Assembly: GCA_022826125.1 (NCBI GenBank)
Contig: JAJDVM010000108.1
Coordinates: forward strand, 1 to 35,120
DNA length: 35,120 nt
Source of the DNA: Defluviicoccus sp.
Lineage (GTDB): Bacteria; Pseudomonadota; Alphaproteobacteria; MPNO01
Direction of reading: 5' to 3'
This document shows, piece after piece, positions 1 through 8,689 of the stretch (the first letter of the stretch is position 1; every line of letters starts with the position of its first letter). Below the pieces are notes generated by a model. It did no database searches. It was given only the letters and a program-made list of their open reading frames with translations, and was not told the DNA's origin. The position numbers and the translations under genes are program-made.

Positions 1-650
1 CCGAACGGTGGGATGCCGCCTCGCTCGCCGAAATGGAGCGCGCGATCGAAGACTATGTCGACAGGAATGGCGCCTTTGCGCTGCAGGCCGTCGTCACGCG
101 CGGCCAGTATCGGCATCCGGACGGCATTTTCTACGGCGGCAAAATGCCGACCTGGTCGAATTCGACATTCCGCGACATTCTCGATAGGCATGTGACGGGC
201 GCACGCCGTGTCGCTTTTGTCGACCTGCATACCGGCCTCGGCGCCTATGGCGATGCCGAGATGATCGGCGGCGCGGGCCCGTCGACGCCCGGCGGGCGCC
301 GGATGCGCGACTGGTACGGCGACATCGTCACCTCGCCGTCGACGGGCACGTCCTCCTCGGCACCTTTGGTCGGCGTTATCGCGCGTTCGGTGCGCGAAGC
401 CGCCAGGGGCGCCGACGTAATCAGCGCGACTCTGGAGTTCGGCACCTATCCGGTGCGCGAGGTCCTGCACGCCCTCCTGGCGGATAACTGGCTCCACGCC
501 CACGGGGACCTCGACAGCCCGCTCGGCCGCGAGATCAAGGCGGATATCCGCAAACGGCTGTTCCCCGACGAGGACGGCTGGAAGGAACGGGTTCTGACGA
601 AGGGCGTGGAGATCCTGAACCGGACTCTCTCAGGGCTCGGCGACGCCTGA
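1..650 (+). CDS. DUF2817 family zinc-peptidase-like protein, 3' part
   Basis: The reading frame is open to the left edge (first full codon at position 3), so the gene is truncated and only about 215 C-terminal codons are visible. The motifs YGGKMPTW, FVDLHTGLGAYG and ATLEFGTYPVREVL fit the DUF2817 family, which is related to M14 carboxypeptidases and succinylglutamate desuccinylase-type deacylases. In that fold the His of VDLHTG is expected to be a metal ligand and the Glu of LEFGT the catalytic acid (family knowledge). The substrate is unknown. It converges with the minus-strand complex I accessory gene, with only three bases between the two stops. The first internal ATG is at 33, but the codons before it (ERWDAASLAE) look coding, so the true start is probably outside the window. 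Confidence 0.8.
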   Translation, partial: ERWDAASLAEMERAIEDYVDRNGAFALQAVVTRGQYRHPDGIFYGGKMPTWSNSTFRDILDRHVTGARRVAFVDLHTGLGAYGDAEMIGGAGPSTPGGRRMRDWYGDIVTSPSTGTSSSAPLVGVIARSVREAARGADVISATLEFGTYPVREVLHALLADNWLHAHGDLDSPLGREIKADIRKRLFPDEDGWKERVLTKGVEILNRTLSGLGDA

Positions 651-653
651 GCC

Positions 654-962
654 TCAGTGGGTCCAGTTGCCCTCCCGCCCGTAGCGGAAATTGTCGGCGT
701 AGCTCTTCGCCCGGATACGGCGCTCGCGCGCGGGTTCGACCTCGTAGGTCAGCCCGTTGCGTTTCGCGAAGGCGACGGCCGCGTCCTCGGACTCGAATTC
801 GAGCCGCACCTGCTGCCGCGTGTCGCCGCGCCCGGCCCAGCCCATCAGCGAATCGCGCCGCTGCGCCAGCGCGGTGGGGAACTCCAGCACCCATCTGGTC
901 GAGCGCGCCCGGCCCGACTGGGTGGCGGTCTTCGCCGGACGGTAGATCTTCACGTCGCCCAT
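654..962 (-). CDS. Complex I accessory subunit, NDUFS4-like (ETC complex I subunit family)
   Basis: A 102-residue protein of the ETC_C1_NDUFA4 family, the bacterial counterpart of mitochondrial NDUFS4 (18 kDa subunit), found mainly in Alphaproteobacteria. It opens with KIYRPAKTATQSG. The central WVLEFP and the late KSYADNFRYGREGNWTH are family-typical. The expected role is a peripheral stabilising subunit of NADH:ubiquinone oxidoreductase on the cytoplasmic arm, with no redox centre of its own; no cysteine is present in the sequence. The ATG at 962 is 17 bases downstream of the mature 3' end of tRNA-Pro on the same strand. GGGGCAGAAG just before the ATG may act as a ribosome site, and co-transcription with the tRNA is likely. 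The nuo genes are not in the window. Confidence 0.85.
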   Translation of the reverse strand: MGDVKIYRPAKTATQSGRARSTRWVLEFPTALAQRRDSLMGWAGRGDTRQQVRLEFESEDAAVAFAKRNGLTYEVEPARERRIRAKSYADNFRYGREGNWTH

Positions 963-979
963 CTTCTGCCCCGCGGTTC

Positions 980-1056
<77 letters not shown>

Positions 1057-1068
1057 CCGCGCGAAAGC

Positions 1069-1097
1069 TATGTAGGGCGATTACGGGGTGAGCGCAA
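1069..1097 (-). promoter_or_regulatory. Possible sigma70-type promoter for tRNA-Pro and the NDUFS4-like gene
   Basis: On the minus strand TTGCGC (1092-1097) and TACATA (1069-1074) are separated by 17 bases. This places a start point a few bases upstream of the tRNA 5' end at 1056. Both hexamers are imperfect matches, so position is the main support. Confidence 0.35.
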
Positions 1098-1100
1098 TGC

Positions 1101-2057
1101 TCAGGCGAAGGCGGCGCGGATATGGGCCGCCGATTCCTTCGCCGCCTCGACCGCGAGGTCTATCCCGCCCAGCATGAACATGCAGCCGTGGATGGTGCTG
1201 TCGAGCACCCGGTAGGCCGCGGGCACCCCGGCGGCGGCGAGCGCGTCGACGAAGGCCTTGTTGTCGTCCCGCCTCGGGTCGAACCCGGCGGTCATCAGGT
1301 AAGTCGGCGGCAGGATCGAATAGTCGTCGAGCCTCATCGGCGCGACGAGGGGATCGGCGAGGTCCTCGGGGCCGTTGAGGTAGTGGCCCATCGACCACTT
1401 CATCAGCCCCGAGTTCAGGAAATAGCCTTCCGAAAGGGTCCGCATCGACTCGGTTTCGGGGCCGCCCGCGGTTCCCGGATACCAGAGAAACTGGTGGGCA
1501 ATCGACGGTCCGCCGCGCCGATGGGCAAGCTGGCACACGCCGATCGCGAGCGTGCCGCCCGAGGAATCGCCCCCGACCGCGAGCCGCGCCGGGTCGGCGC
1601 CGATGTCGTCGCCATGCGCGGCCGCCCAGGCCGTCGCCGCGTAGCAATCCTCGTGCGCGGCGGGGAATTTGTGCTCCGGCGCGCGGCGGTAGTCGACCGA
1701 AAGGACCAGACACCCTGCCCCCTCCGAAATCAGCCGGCAGAAGCTCTCATGCGTTCCGATGCTGCCGAACACGTAGCCTCCGGCGTGGAAAAACACGACC
1801 AGCGGCAGGGCTCCTTCGGCCCCGGCGGGCCGGTAGAGCCGGGCGGCGATCTCCTGGCCGGGTTCCCGCCCCGGTATCGTCAGATCCTCGACGGCGCCGA
1901 TGGGAGGCTTCGGGTCGAGATCCCACTTGCGGACGAAGTCTTCGATATGCCCCCGGGCGTCCTCGGGGGACATGTCGGCAACCTGCGCGACACCCGGCCC
2001 GTCCAGATCGGCCAGCACGAGCGCGGTCTGCGGATCGAGCCCTCGCTGGGTAGCCAT
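1101..2057 (-). CDS. Alpha/beta hydrolase of the hormone-sensitive lipase (HSL) family
   Basis: A 318-residue carboxylesterase-like enzyme. The oxyanion-hole motif reads HAGG (residues 91-94) where the family normally has HGGG. The nucleophile elbow is GDSSGG with Ser165. Asp260 in GFDPRRDD and His290 in STIHGCM complete a plausible catalytic triad. YRRAPEHKFPAA (about 123-134) is a typical HSL block. No signal peptide is seen, so it is probably cytoplasmic and acts on short acyl esters. It lies four bases after the PaaY-like gene and is the last gene of the SUF-headed run. The ATG at 2057 has only a weak ribosome site, which fits translation coupled to the gene before it. The natural substrate cannot be deduced. 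Confidence 0.88.
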   Translation of the reverse strand: MATQRGLDPQTALVLADLDGPGVAQVADMSPEDARGHIEDFVRKWDLDPKPPIGAVEDLTIPGREPGQEIAARLYRPAGAEGALPLVVFFHAGGYVFGSIGTHESFCRLISEGAGCLVLSVDYRRAPEHKFPAAHEDCYAATAWAAAHGDDIGADPARLAVGGDSSGGTLAIGVCQLAHRRGGPSIAHQFLWYPGTAGGPETESMRTLSEGYFLNSGLMKWSMGHYLNGPEDLADPLVAPMRLDDYSILPPTYLMTAGFDPRRDDNKAFVDALAAAGVPAAYRVLDSTIHGCMFMLGGIDLAVEAAKESAAHIRAAFA

Positions 2058-2061
2058 CGAT

Positions 2062-2667
2062 CTAACCGCCGCGCGCCTGGTAGAGCGGTTTCGAGCCGGT
2101 GAAGGTCAGCCTCGGCCCCTCGCGGTCGAGGCGATGCAGCGCGTCCACGCGTTCCATCGACGCCCATGCGCGCTCGCGGGCGCTGTGGTAGTCGGCGTTG
2201 GCGTCGGACATCCATTCGGTCTCTTCGTCGGTGATCTCACGCATGATCTTCGCCGGCACGCCGGCGACGATGGTCCTCTCCGGCACCGCGAAATCGGAGC
2301 GCACGAAGGCGAGCGCGGCGACGATCGCCCGGGAGCCGATCGTCGCGCCGTCCATCACCACGGCGTTCATGCCGACCAGCGCGTGGTCGTCTACCGAGCA
2401 GCCGTGCAGCACGGCGCCGTGGCCGACCGAGACGTCGGCGCCGACCACCGTCTCGCCCCCGGCGTAGCAATGGACCGAGCAATTGTCCTGGACGTTGGAG
2501 CCCTCGCCGATGCGGATCTGGCCGAAATCGCCGCGCAGGCTGGCCGACGGCGCGATATAGCAACCGGGCCCGACGATCACGTCGCCGATCAGGATGGCGG
2601 ACTCATGAACATAGGCGGTGGGGTGGACGACCGGGGTCACCCCGTCGATGGAATAGACCTTTGGCAT
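2062..2667 (-). CDS. paaY: PaaY/CaiE-like gamma carbonic anhydrase family protein
   Basis: A 201-residue left-handed beta-helix protein with hexapeptide repeats from about residue 10 to 150 (for example ILIGDVIVGPGCYI). It ends in a helical tail. It follows E. coli PaaY closely in layout: DGVTPVVHPTAYVHESAILI, then ASLRGDFG, VQDN, VLHGC, LVGMNAVVMDGA and VAGVPAK. His66, His83 and His88 are at the positions of the zinc ligands of gamma carbonic anhydrases. PaaY is a thioesterase that removes inhibitory CoA dead-ends in phenylacetate degradation, but no paa genes are present here. Its start codon directly abuts the sufA stop (TGA-ATG), so it is probably co-translated with the SUF genes. Its role in this context is open. 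Confidence 0.83.
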   Translation of the reverse strand: MPKVYSIDGVTPVVHPTAYVHESAILIGDVIVGPGCYIAPSASLRGDFGQIRIGEGSNVQDNCSVHCYAGGETVVGADVSVGHGAVLHGCSVDDHALVGMNAVVMDGATIGSRAIVAALAFVRSDFAVPERTIVAGVPAKIMREITDEETEWMSDANADYHSARERAWASMERVDALHRLDREGPRLTFTGSKPLYQARGG

Positions 2668-3003
2668 TCAGATGTGGAAGGACTCGCCGCAGCCGCAGCG
2701 CCCCTTCTCGTTGGGATTGTTGAACACGAAGCCGGACTGCAGCTTGTCCTCGACATAGTCCATCTCGGTGCCGATCAGGAACATCAGCGCCCTGCCGTCG
2801 ATCAGGACCGTCACCCCCTTGTCCTCGACCACCTCGTCGAGCGGGTTCCTCTCGGCGGCGAACTCCATCTGGTAGGCCATCCCGGAGCACCCGCCGGTAC
2901 GTATGCCGATGCGGAGCCCGGCGGCGGGTTCGTCGCGCCGTCCTATCAGATACCGCACGCGGTCGGCGGCGGCGTCGGTCAGGGTCATCGCCTGCTTGTT
3001 CAT
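2668..3003 (-). CDS. sufA: SufA/IscA-type Fe-S cluster carrier (HesB family)
   Basis: A 111-residue A-type carrier protein. It holds the three conserved cysteines: Cys39 in RTGGCSGMAY and Cys103/Cys105 in RCGCGESFHI, which closes the protein. A-type carriers accept 2Fe-2S or 4Fe-4S clusters from the SufBCD scaffold and pass them to apo-enzymes in the cytoplasm. The ATG at 3003 has a strong ribosome site (GGGGGAGAGG). It sits 37 bases after sufT and abuts the PaaY-like gene. Whether it is orthologous to SufA, IscA or ErpA is not resolved by sequence alone; the SUF context favours SufA. Confidence 0.93.
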   Translation of the reverse strand: MNKQAMTLTDAAADRVRYLIGRRDEPAAGLRIGIRTGGCSGMAYQMEFAAERNPLDEVVEDKGVTVLIDGRALMFLIGTEMDYVEDKLQSGFVFNNPNEKGRCGCGESFHI

Positions 3004-3040
3004 CGCCTCTCCCCCGCCATCGCTCTGTCCCGTCCGGCCA

Positions 3041-3397
3041 TCACATGAACCCCAGCTCGAGTTTCGCCGCCTCGCTCATCAGCTCCGGGCTCCAGGGCGG
3101 ATCCCAGGTGAGCTCGACATGCACGTCGTTGACATCGTCGACCCCGCGCACGCGCGACTCGACCTCGATCGGCAGCGACTCGGCAACCGGGCACATCGGC
3201 GACGTCAGGGTCATCAAAATGTCGACATCGCGCGACTCGGAAACGCTGACGTCGTAGATCAGGCCGAGCTCGTAGATGTTGACCGGAATTTCCGGGTCGT
3301 AAACGCTGCTGACCGCCTCGACCACCGCCTGGTGGAGCGTTTCGGAACCGGCCGAAGCCGGCTCGGCGGGTTCGATACCGGTCGTGTCGTCATCCAT
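3041..3397 (-). CDS. sufT: SufT, DUF59/MIP18-family Fe-S assembly factor
   Basis: A 118-residue protein with the MIP18 (DUF59) motif DPEIPVNIYELGLIYDV at residues 34-50 and the conserved Cys69 in TLTSPMCPVAE. SufT proteins help mature Fe-S proteins downstream of the SUF scaffold. The frame is open further upstream, to 3487, but that stretch overlaps sufU and is not family-like. The ATG at 3397 has GGAG nine bases before it and begins 17 bases after the sufU stop, so that start was chosen. The acidic, Pro/Ala-rich first 18 residues look disordered. Confidence 0.92.
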   Translation of the reverse strand: MDDDTTGIEPAEPASAGSETLHQAVVEAVSSVYDPEIPVNIYELGLIYDVSVSESRDVDILMTLTSPMCPVAESLPIEVESRVRGVDDVNDVHVELTWDPPWSPELMSEAAKLELGFM

Positions 3398-3414
3398 CGC
3401 CGTGCACTCCGCGG

Positions 3415-3870
3415 TCACTCCGTCGTCACGTCGTCGGCCACGCCGTCGAGCGCCGCCGTCATGGTATGCCAGGGAAGGGTCGCGCACTTGACCCGCATCG
3501 GGAATTCGCGCACGCCGATCAGGGTCGCGAGCTTGTCGAGGGCTTCCAGCTCGTCGTCCGAGATGTCGCCCTTGCGGGTGACTATCTCGTGAAACCGCTC
3601 GAAGGTCGCGCGCGCTTCCCCGATCTCCGTCCCTTTAACCAATTCTGTCATCATCGATGCGGAAGCCACTGAAATCGCGCAACCTTTCGCATCGAAACGA
3701 ATGTCGTCGATCTTGCCGTTCCCGACCTGCATGTAGACCCGCACCTTGTCGCCGCAGAGTGGGTTGTTGCCGTTCGCCGCGTGGCTGCAGGGTTCCAGTT
3801 CGCCCGAATTCCGGGGATTGCGGGAGTGGTCGAGGATGACGTCCTGGTAGAGGCTGCGGAGGTCGATCAT
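3415..3870 (-). CDS. sufU: SufU, IscU-like Fe-S assembly scaffold / sulfur acceptor
   Basis: A 151-residue NifU-N/SufU protein. Key residues are Cys39 and Asp41 in NNPLCGDK, Cys64 in DAKGCAISVASASMM, and Cys129 in RVKCATLPWHT. These match the zinc/cluster-binding set of SufU, which takes sulfur from SufS. The start ATG at 3870 overlaps the sufS stop as ATGA, so translation is coupled to the desulfurase. The same frame stays open upstream to 4488 inside sufS, but that part is an antisense-like product of high GC and lacks similarity. No SufE gene is present, consistent with SufU serving as the SufS partner. Confidence 0.94.
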   Translation of the reverse strand: MIDLRSLYQDVILDHSRNPRNSGELEPCSHAANGNNPLCGDKVRVYMQVGNGKIDDIRFDAKGCAISVASASMMTELVKGTEIGEARATFERFHEIVTRKGDISDDELEALDKLATLIGVREFPMRVKCATLPWHTMTAALDGVADDVTTE

Positions 3871-5105
3871 CGGCCGAATATCTCCTGCACGCGGCCGAGC
3901 GCATCGACCAGCGCATCGACTTCCTGCCTCGTGTTGTAGAGCCCGAACGACGCCCGGACCGTTGCCGCGACATCGAACCGGTCCATCACCGGCTGGGCAC
4001 AGTGATGGCCGGTCCTGACCGCCACGCCCTCGCGGTCGAGGATGGTGCCGACGTCGTGCGGGTGAACGTCCTCCAGGTTGAAGGAGACGATCGCCGCCTT
4101 CTCTGGCGCGGTGCCGATCAGCCTGACCGAGTTGAGCGCGCCGAGCCTGGCGGTGGCGTATTCGAGAATGTCGCTTTCGTGCGCGCCGATGCGGTCGAGT
4201 CCGATCCCGGCGACATAGTCGAACGCCGCCCCGAGACCGATCGCGCCCGCGATATGGGGCGTGCCCGCCTCGAACTTGAACGGCAGGTCGGCATAGGTCG
4301 TCTTTTCGAAGGTGACCGTTTCGATCATTTCGCCGCCCCCCTGATAGGGCGGCATCGCCTTCAACAGCGATTCCTTGCCGTAGAGAATGCCGATTCCGCT
4401 CGGGCCGTAGAGCTTGTGGCCGGAGTAGACATAGAAGTCGACATCGAGCGCGCGCACGTCGACCGCCATGTGCGGCACCGCCTGACACCCGTCGAGCAGC
4501 ACCAGCGCGCCGTGCCGATGCGCGATCCGGATCACGTCCTCCACCGGAACCACGGTGCCGAGCGCGTTCGACACATGGGTGATCGCGACCATCCGGGTGC
4601 GCGGCCCGATCAGGGATTCGAGCGCGTCCATGTCGAGCACGCCGTCGTCGTCGATCGGCACGACCCGGATAACGGCGCCCGTCTGCTCCGCCACGATCTG
4701 CCAGGGGACGATGTTCGAGTGGTGCTCCATCACCGACAGCACGATCTCGTCGCCGGCTTCCAGATTCGCCCGCCCCCAGCTCGAAGCGACCAGGTTGATC
4801 CCCTCGGTGGCGCCGCGGACGAAGATCGCCTCGTGCGCATGCTCGGCGTTGATGAAGGCGCGTGCCTTCTCCCGCGCGCCCTCCATCGCCTCGGTCGCCT
4901 TCTGGCTCATGTAGTGCACGCCGCGATGGACGTTGGCGTACTCGGTCTCGTAGACGCGCGACAGGCTGTCGATTACCGCTTTGGGCTTCTGGGCGCTCGC
5001 GCCGTTGTCCAGATAAACCAGCGGCTTGTCGTAGACGCTCTCGCCCAGGATCGGGAAATCCCTGCGGATCGCGTCGACATCGTAGGCACCGTTCACCGCC
5101 GTCAT
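3867..5105 (-). CDS. sufS: SufS, group II cysteine desulfurase
   Basis: A 412-residue PLP enzyme that converts cysteine to alanine and carries the sulfur as a persulfide. The PLP Schiff-base lysine is Lys231 in YSGHKLYGPSG. His128 (MEHHSN) and Asp205 (LLDGCQ) are the expected cofactor contacts. The persulfide cysteine is Cys369 in RTGHHCAQP, in the short-loop arrangement of the SufS class. Full length for the family. The start at 5105 lies one base after the sufD stop and has AGGTGAG just upstream; the 3' end overlaps sufU by four bases. Confidence 0.96.
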   Translation of the reverse strand: MTAVNGAYDVDAIRRDFPILGESVYDKPLVYLDNGASAQKPKAVIDSLSRVYETEYANVHRGVHYMSQKATEAMEGAREKARAFINAEHAHEAIFVRGATEGINLVASSWGRANLEAGDEIVLSVMEHHSNIVPWQIVAEQTGAVIRVVPIDDDGVLDMDALESLIGPRTRMVAITHVSNALGTVVPVEDVIRIAHRHGALVLLDGCQAVPHMAVDVRALDVDFYVYSGHKLYGPSGIGILYGKESLLKAMPPYQGGGEMIETVTFEKTTYADLPFKFEAGTPHIAGAIGLGAAFDYVAGIGLDRIGAHESDILEYATARLGALNSVRLIGTAPEKAAIVSFNLEDVHPHDVGTILDREGVAVRTGHHCAQPVMDRFDVAATVRASFGLYNTRQEVDALVDALGRVQEIFGR

Positions 5106-5106
5106 C

Positions 5107-6450
5107 TCACCTGTCCTCGCTCACGGCCCGGCGCAACCATCCGTCGACCGCGTCCTCCACCGCGGTCCGCACGGCCTCTACAGGCAGCAGCGTCAGCAAA
5201 TCGGCCACGAAGGCCCGCGTCAGAAGCGCGCGCGCCTCGGCCTCGTCGATCCCGCGCGCCCGCAGGTAGAACAGAGCGTCCTTGTCCAGATCGCCCACGG
5301 TCGCGCCGTGGCTGCACTTCACGTCGTCGGCGAAGATCCGGAGCTCCGGTTTGTTCTGCGCCTCCGCGCCGGGGGATAGCAGAAGGCTGCGGCCTGACTG
5401 GCGGGCGTCGGTCTTCTGCGCATCGCGTTCGACCACGACGCGGCCCTGGAAGACGGTCCTGGCGTTGTCGTCGGCCACGTTGCGGAAAACCTGCTCGCTC
5501 TCGGTATGCGGCGCCGCGTGGACGATCTCGGTCGTATGGTCGACATGGCGCCGTCCATCGGCGAGCGCGCCGCCGGAAAGACCGCACTCCGCGCCCGGGC
5601 CCGACAGGCGCACGAGGAACTCGTTCCTGACCACCCGGCCGCCGAGGGTGAGGACCTGCGCGGTGTAATTGGCGTCCCGCGCCGCCTCCATCGTCACCCG
5701 GCCCGTGTGGACCGCGTCTTCGCCGTGCCGGACGAGCGCGACATGGCGGACCCGACCGCCCTCCGCTATCGCGCCGTCGAGCACGGAATTGGTCCAGCCG
5801 CCGCTGCCGGGAAGGCCGATGAACGATTCCACCACATCCGCTTCCGCGCCCGGGCCGATTCTGAGCACGTTGCGCGGGTGAACGGCGCCCGCCTTTCCGG
5901 TCAGGAGGTGCACGACGAGGATGGGCTTTTCGAGCCTCGCGCCCGCCGGCAGCTCGAACAGCACCCCGTCGCGGGTCATCGCCGTGTTGAGCGCCGCGAG
6001 CCCCTCCTGCCCCGCCCCGTTCCATTCCGCGAGCCCGGTTCCGAGGATCGATGCGGCGTCCTCGCACCCGTTCCCGAGATGCACCGAAAGCACATCGAGC
6101 CTCGCGCCGGGCGGAAGCGCTTCATGCGCCGACAGCGCGGCTTCGTAGCGGCCGTCGACGAATACCATCCGGTGCGCGTCGAGCGATGCCAGGGCATCGG
6201 GCAGCGCCGCGACGGTTTCGCCGTCGATCCGTCCCATGAGGCCGGTGAGGTCGAGCCGGTCGAGCCGGTCGAGCCGGCGAAGATCGGTATAACGCCAGCC
6301 CTCGTCGCGGCGGTTCGGCAGGCCGGTCGAAGCGAAGCGCGCCATCGCCGCTTCGCGCAGCCGCGCAACCTCGGCATTGCCGTGCCCCGGGAGCTCTCCG
6401 CTCGCGGCCGCGAAGGCGCGGTTGAAACGGTCCGTGTCGACGGTAGCCAC
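5107..6450 (-). CDS. sufD: SufD, scaffold subunit of the SufBCD complex
   Basis: A 447-residue SufD protein: the N-terminal helical region has NRRDEGWRYTDLRRL (about 45-59 from the chosen start), and the C-terminal beta-helix has the family-typical DDVKCSHGATVGDLDKDALF. With SufB it forms the platform on which Fe-S clusters are built, powered by SufC. An ATG at 6489 would overlap sufC by 26 bases. The GTG at 6450 follows the sufC stop and has GAGGGAAG at good spacing, so I prefer GTG. The protein ends with a short Arg-rich tail. Order sufC-sufD-sufS is standard. Confidence 0.93.
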   Translation of the reverse strand: MATVDTDRFNRAFAAASGELPGHGNAEVARLREAAMARFASTGLPNRRDEGWRYTDLRRLDRLDRLDLTGLMGRIDGETVAALPDALASLDAHRMVFVDGRYEAALSAHEALPPGARLDVLSVHLGNGCEDAASILGTGLAEWNGAGQEGLAALNTAMTRDGVLFELPAGARLEKPILVVHLLTGKAGAVHPRNVLRIGPGAEADVVESFIGLPGSGGWTNSVLDGAIAEGGRVRHVALVRHGEDAVHTGRVTMEAARDANYTAQVLTLGGRVVRNEFLVRLSGPGAECGLSGGALADGRRHVDHTTEIVHAAPHTESEQVFRNVADDNARTVFQGRVVVERDAQKTDARQSGRSLLLSPGAEAQNKPELRIFADDVKCSHGATVGDLDKDALFYLRARGIDEAEARALLTRAFVADLLTLLPVEAVRTAVEDAVDGWLRRAVSEDR

Positions 6451-6463
6451 CGATCCGCTTCCC

Positions 6464-7219
6464 TCAGGCACTCGCCGTTTCGCCGGCAAAGGCGCCGTAG
6501 CCCTGCGCTTCGAGCTCGCGCGCGAGCCTGGCGTCGCCCGACTTCACGATCCGGCCGGCCGACAGCACATGCACCCGATCCGGCACGATGTAGTCGAGCA
6601 GGCGCTGATAATGGGTGATCACCAGCATCGCCCGGTCGGGCGAGCGCAGCGCGTTGACCCCGTCGGCGACGGTCTTCAGCGCGTCGATGTCGAGGCCCGA
6701 ATCGGTCTCGTCGAGGATGGCGAGCCGGGGTTCGAGCATCGCCATCTGGAAGATTTCGTTCCGTTTCTTCTCGCCGCCCGAGAAGCCCTCGTTGACCGCC
6801 CGCTGCAACAGCGCGTCGCTCATCTCGAGCGCCGACGCCTTCGCGCGGGAAAGCTTGAGAAAGTCGAGCGCGTCGAGCTCGGTCTCGCCCTGCGCCTTCC
6901 GGACCGCGTTAACCGCCGTCTTGAGGAAGGTGAGGTTGGAAACGCCCGGGATCTCCACCGGATACTGGAAAGCAAGGAAGATTCCGGCCGCCGCTCGTTC
7001 CTCGACCTCCATCTCGAACAGGTCGCGCCCGTCATAGGTCACCGACCCGCCGGTGACCTCGTAACCCTCGCGTCCGGCGAGGACGTAGGACAGCGTGCTC
7101 TTGCCCGAGCCGTTCGGGCCCATGACCGCGTGCACCTCGCCGGCGGCCAGCTCCAGCGAAATCCCCTTGAGGATTTCCTTGCCGTCGACCTCGGCCCTGA
7201 GATCCCGGACGACCAGCAT
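6464..7219 (-). CDS. sufC: SufC, ATPase of the SUF system
   Basis: A 251-residue ABC-type ATPase without membrane segments. The Walker A motif is GPNGSGKST (residues 34-42). The signature motif appears as NEGFSGGEKKRNE, the Walker B as LAILDETDSGLD, and the H-loop as LVITHYQRLLDYI. The variant FSGGEKKR signature separates SufC from transporter ATPases. Its ATG shares one base with the sufB stop (TGATG). The same frame continues open far upstream through sufB, but only the part from 7219 is SufC. Confidence 0.96.
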   Translation of the reverse strand: MLVVRDLRAEVDGKEILKGISLELAAGEVHAVMGPNGSGKSTLSYVLAGREGYEVTGGSVTYDGRDLFEMEVEERAAAGIFLAFQYPVEIPGVSNLTFLKTAVNAVRKAQGETELDALDFLKLSRAKASALEMSDALLQRAVNEGFSGGEKKRNEIFQMAMLEPRLAILDETDSGLDIDALKTVADGVNALRSPDRAMLVITHYQRLLDYIVPDRVHVLSAGRIVKSGDARLARELEAQGYGAFAGETASA

Positions 7220-8676
7220 CAGCCGACGCTCCCTTCGAGGCTCACGGCGAGCAGTTTCTGCGCCTCGACGGCGAATTCCATCGGCAGCTCCCGCAGCACT
7301 TCCTTGCAGAATCCGTTGACGATCAGCGAGACCGCCTCTTCGGGATCGAGCCCGCGCTGCAGGCAGTAGAACAGCTGGTCCTCGCTGATCTTCGACGTGG
7401 TCGCCTCGTGCTCGACATTCGCCGAGGGATCCCCGACCTCGATATAGGGCACCGTGTGGGCGCCGCAGGTCTCGCCGATCAGCAGCGAATCGCACTGGGT
7501 GAAATTGCGAGCCCCTTCGGCGCTGCCGCGCACCTTGACCAGCCCGCGATAGGTGTTCTGCCCGTGCCCGGCCGATATCCCCTTCGAGATGATGGTGCTC
7601 GACGAGTTGCGCCCGAGATGGATCATCTTGGTCCCGGTATCGGCCTGCTGGTAGTTGTTGGTGATGGCGACGGAATAGAACGCGCCGACCGTATCGTCGC
7701 CCTCCAGCACGCAGCTCGGGTATTTCCAGGTGATCGCCGAGCCCGTCTCGACCTGGGTCCAGGTGATTTTCGCCCGGTCGCCCCGGCAGGCGCCCCGCTT
7801 GGTGACAAAGTTGTAGATGCCGCCCTTGCCGTCCTCGTCGCCGGGATACCAGTTCTGGACGGTCGAATACTTGATCTCCGCATCGTCCAGGGCGATCAGC
7901 TCGACGACGGCGGCGTGGAGCTGGTTCTCGTCCCGCATCGGCGCGGTGCAGCCTTCGAGATAGCTCACATAGGAGCCCTCGTCGGCGACGATCAGCGTGC
8001 GTTCGAACTGGCCCGTCTTGGCGGCGTTTATCCGGAAATAGGTGCTGAGCTCCATCGGGCACCGCACGCCCTTGGGCACGTAGACGAAGGTGCCGTCGCT
8101 GAACACCGCGGAGTTGAGGGTGGCGAAGAAATTGTCGGCGACCGGAACGACGCTGCCGAGATACTTGCGCACCAGCCCCGGATGGTTCTGCACCGCCTCC
8201 GAGATCGGGCAGAAGATGACTCCCGCCTCCTCCAGCTTCTCCTTGAAGGTGGTGGCGACGGAGACGCTGTCGAACACGGCATCGACGGCGACGCCCGCCA
8301 GCGCGGCGCGCTCGTGCAGCGGAATGCCGAGCTTCTCGTAGGTCTCCAGCAGCTTGGGGTCGACCTCGTCGAGGCTCTTGGGCGCGTCGTCGGGATTCTT
8401 CGGCGCGGCGTAGTAATAGGCGTCCTGGTAGTCGATCGGCGGGTAGTCGACGAAGGCCCACTCGGGTTCGTCCATGGTCTGCCAGTGCCGGAAGGCCTCA
8501 AGACGCCATTCGAGCAGCCAGGCGGGCTCTTCCTTCTTCGCCGAGATGAAGCGGACGATGTCGTCGTTCAGCCCCTTGGGCGCGAACTCCGATTCGATCT
8601 CGGTGACGAAGCCGTACTTGTAGGGCCCGTCGGTGACCTCGGCGATGACCGCCGTCGACTCGCTCGTTTCGACCAT
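7219..8676 (-). CDS. sufB: SufB, Fe-S scaffold protein
   Basis: A 485-residue SufB with full-length family architecture: an N-terminal helical region containing [19 protein letters not shown] (about 44-62), followed by the beta-helix core and the C-terminal FVADL-like region ending in [14 protein letters not shown]. Family-diagnostic strings include [52 protein letters not shown] (in part), [12 protein letters not shown] and [10 protein letters not shown]. The protein assembles the nascent cluster with SufC and SufD. It begins 13 bases after the Rrf2 regulator gene and overlaps sufC by one base. Confidence 0.96.
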   Translation of the reverse strand: MVETSESTAVIAEVTDGPYKYGFVTEIESEFAPKGLNDDIVRFISAKKEEPAWLLEWRLEAFRHWQTMDEPEWAFVDYPPIDYQDAYYYAAPKNPDDAPKSLDEVDPKLLETYEKLGIPLHERAALAGVAVDAVFDSVSVATTFKEKLEEAGVIFCPISEAVQNHPGLVRKYLGSVVPVADNFFATLNSAVFSDGTFVYVPKGVRCPMELSTYFRINAAKTGQFERTLIVADEGSYVSYLEGCTAPMRDENQLHAAVVELIALDDAEIKYSTVQNWYPGDEDGKGGIYNFVTKRGACRGDRAKITWTQVETGSAITWKYPSCVLEGDDTVGAFYSVAITNNYQQADTGTKMIHLGRNSSSTIISKGISAGHGQNTYRGLVKVRGSAEGARNFTQCDSLLIGETCGAHTVPYIEVGDPSANVEHEATTSKISEDQLFYCLQRGLDPEEAVSLIVNGFCKEVLRELPMEFAVEAQKLLAVSLEGSVG

Positions 8677-8689
8677 CGTCCCGTTCCGC

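Noticed and set aside
4002..5630. A 542-codon plus-strand frame across sufS and sufD
   Set aside because: It is antisense to two clearly functional genes and has no recognisable domain.
7220..8461. In-frame upstream extension of sufC giving a 665-residue protein
   Set aside because: The extension overlaps sufB in another frame and is Arg/Gly-rich without homology; SufC is complete from 7219.
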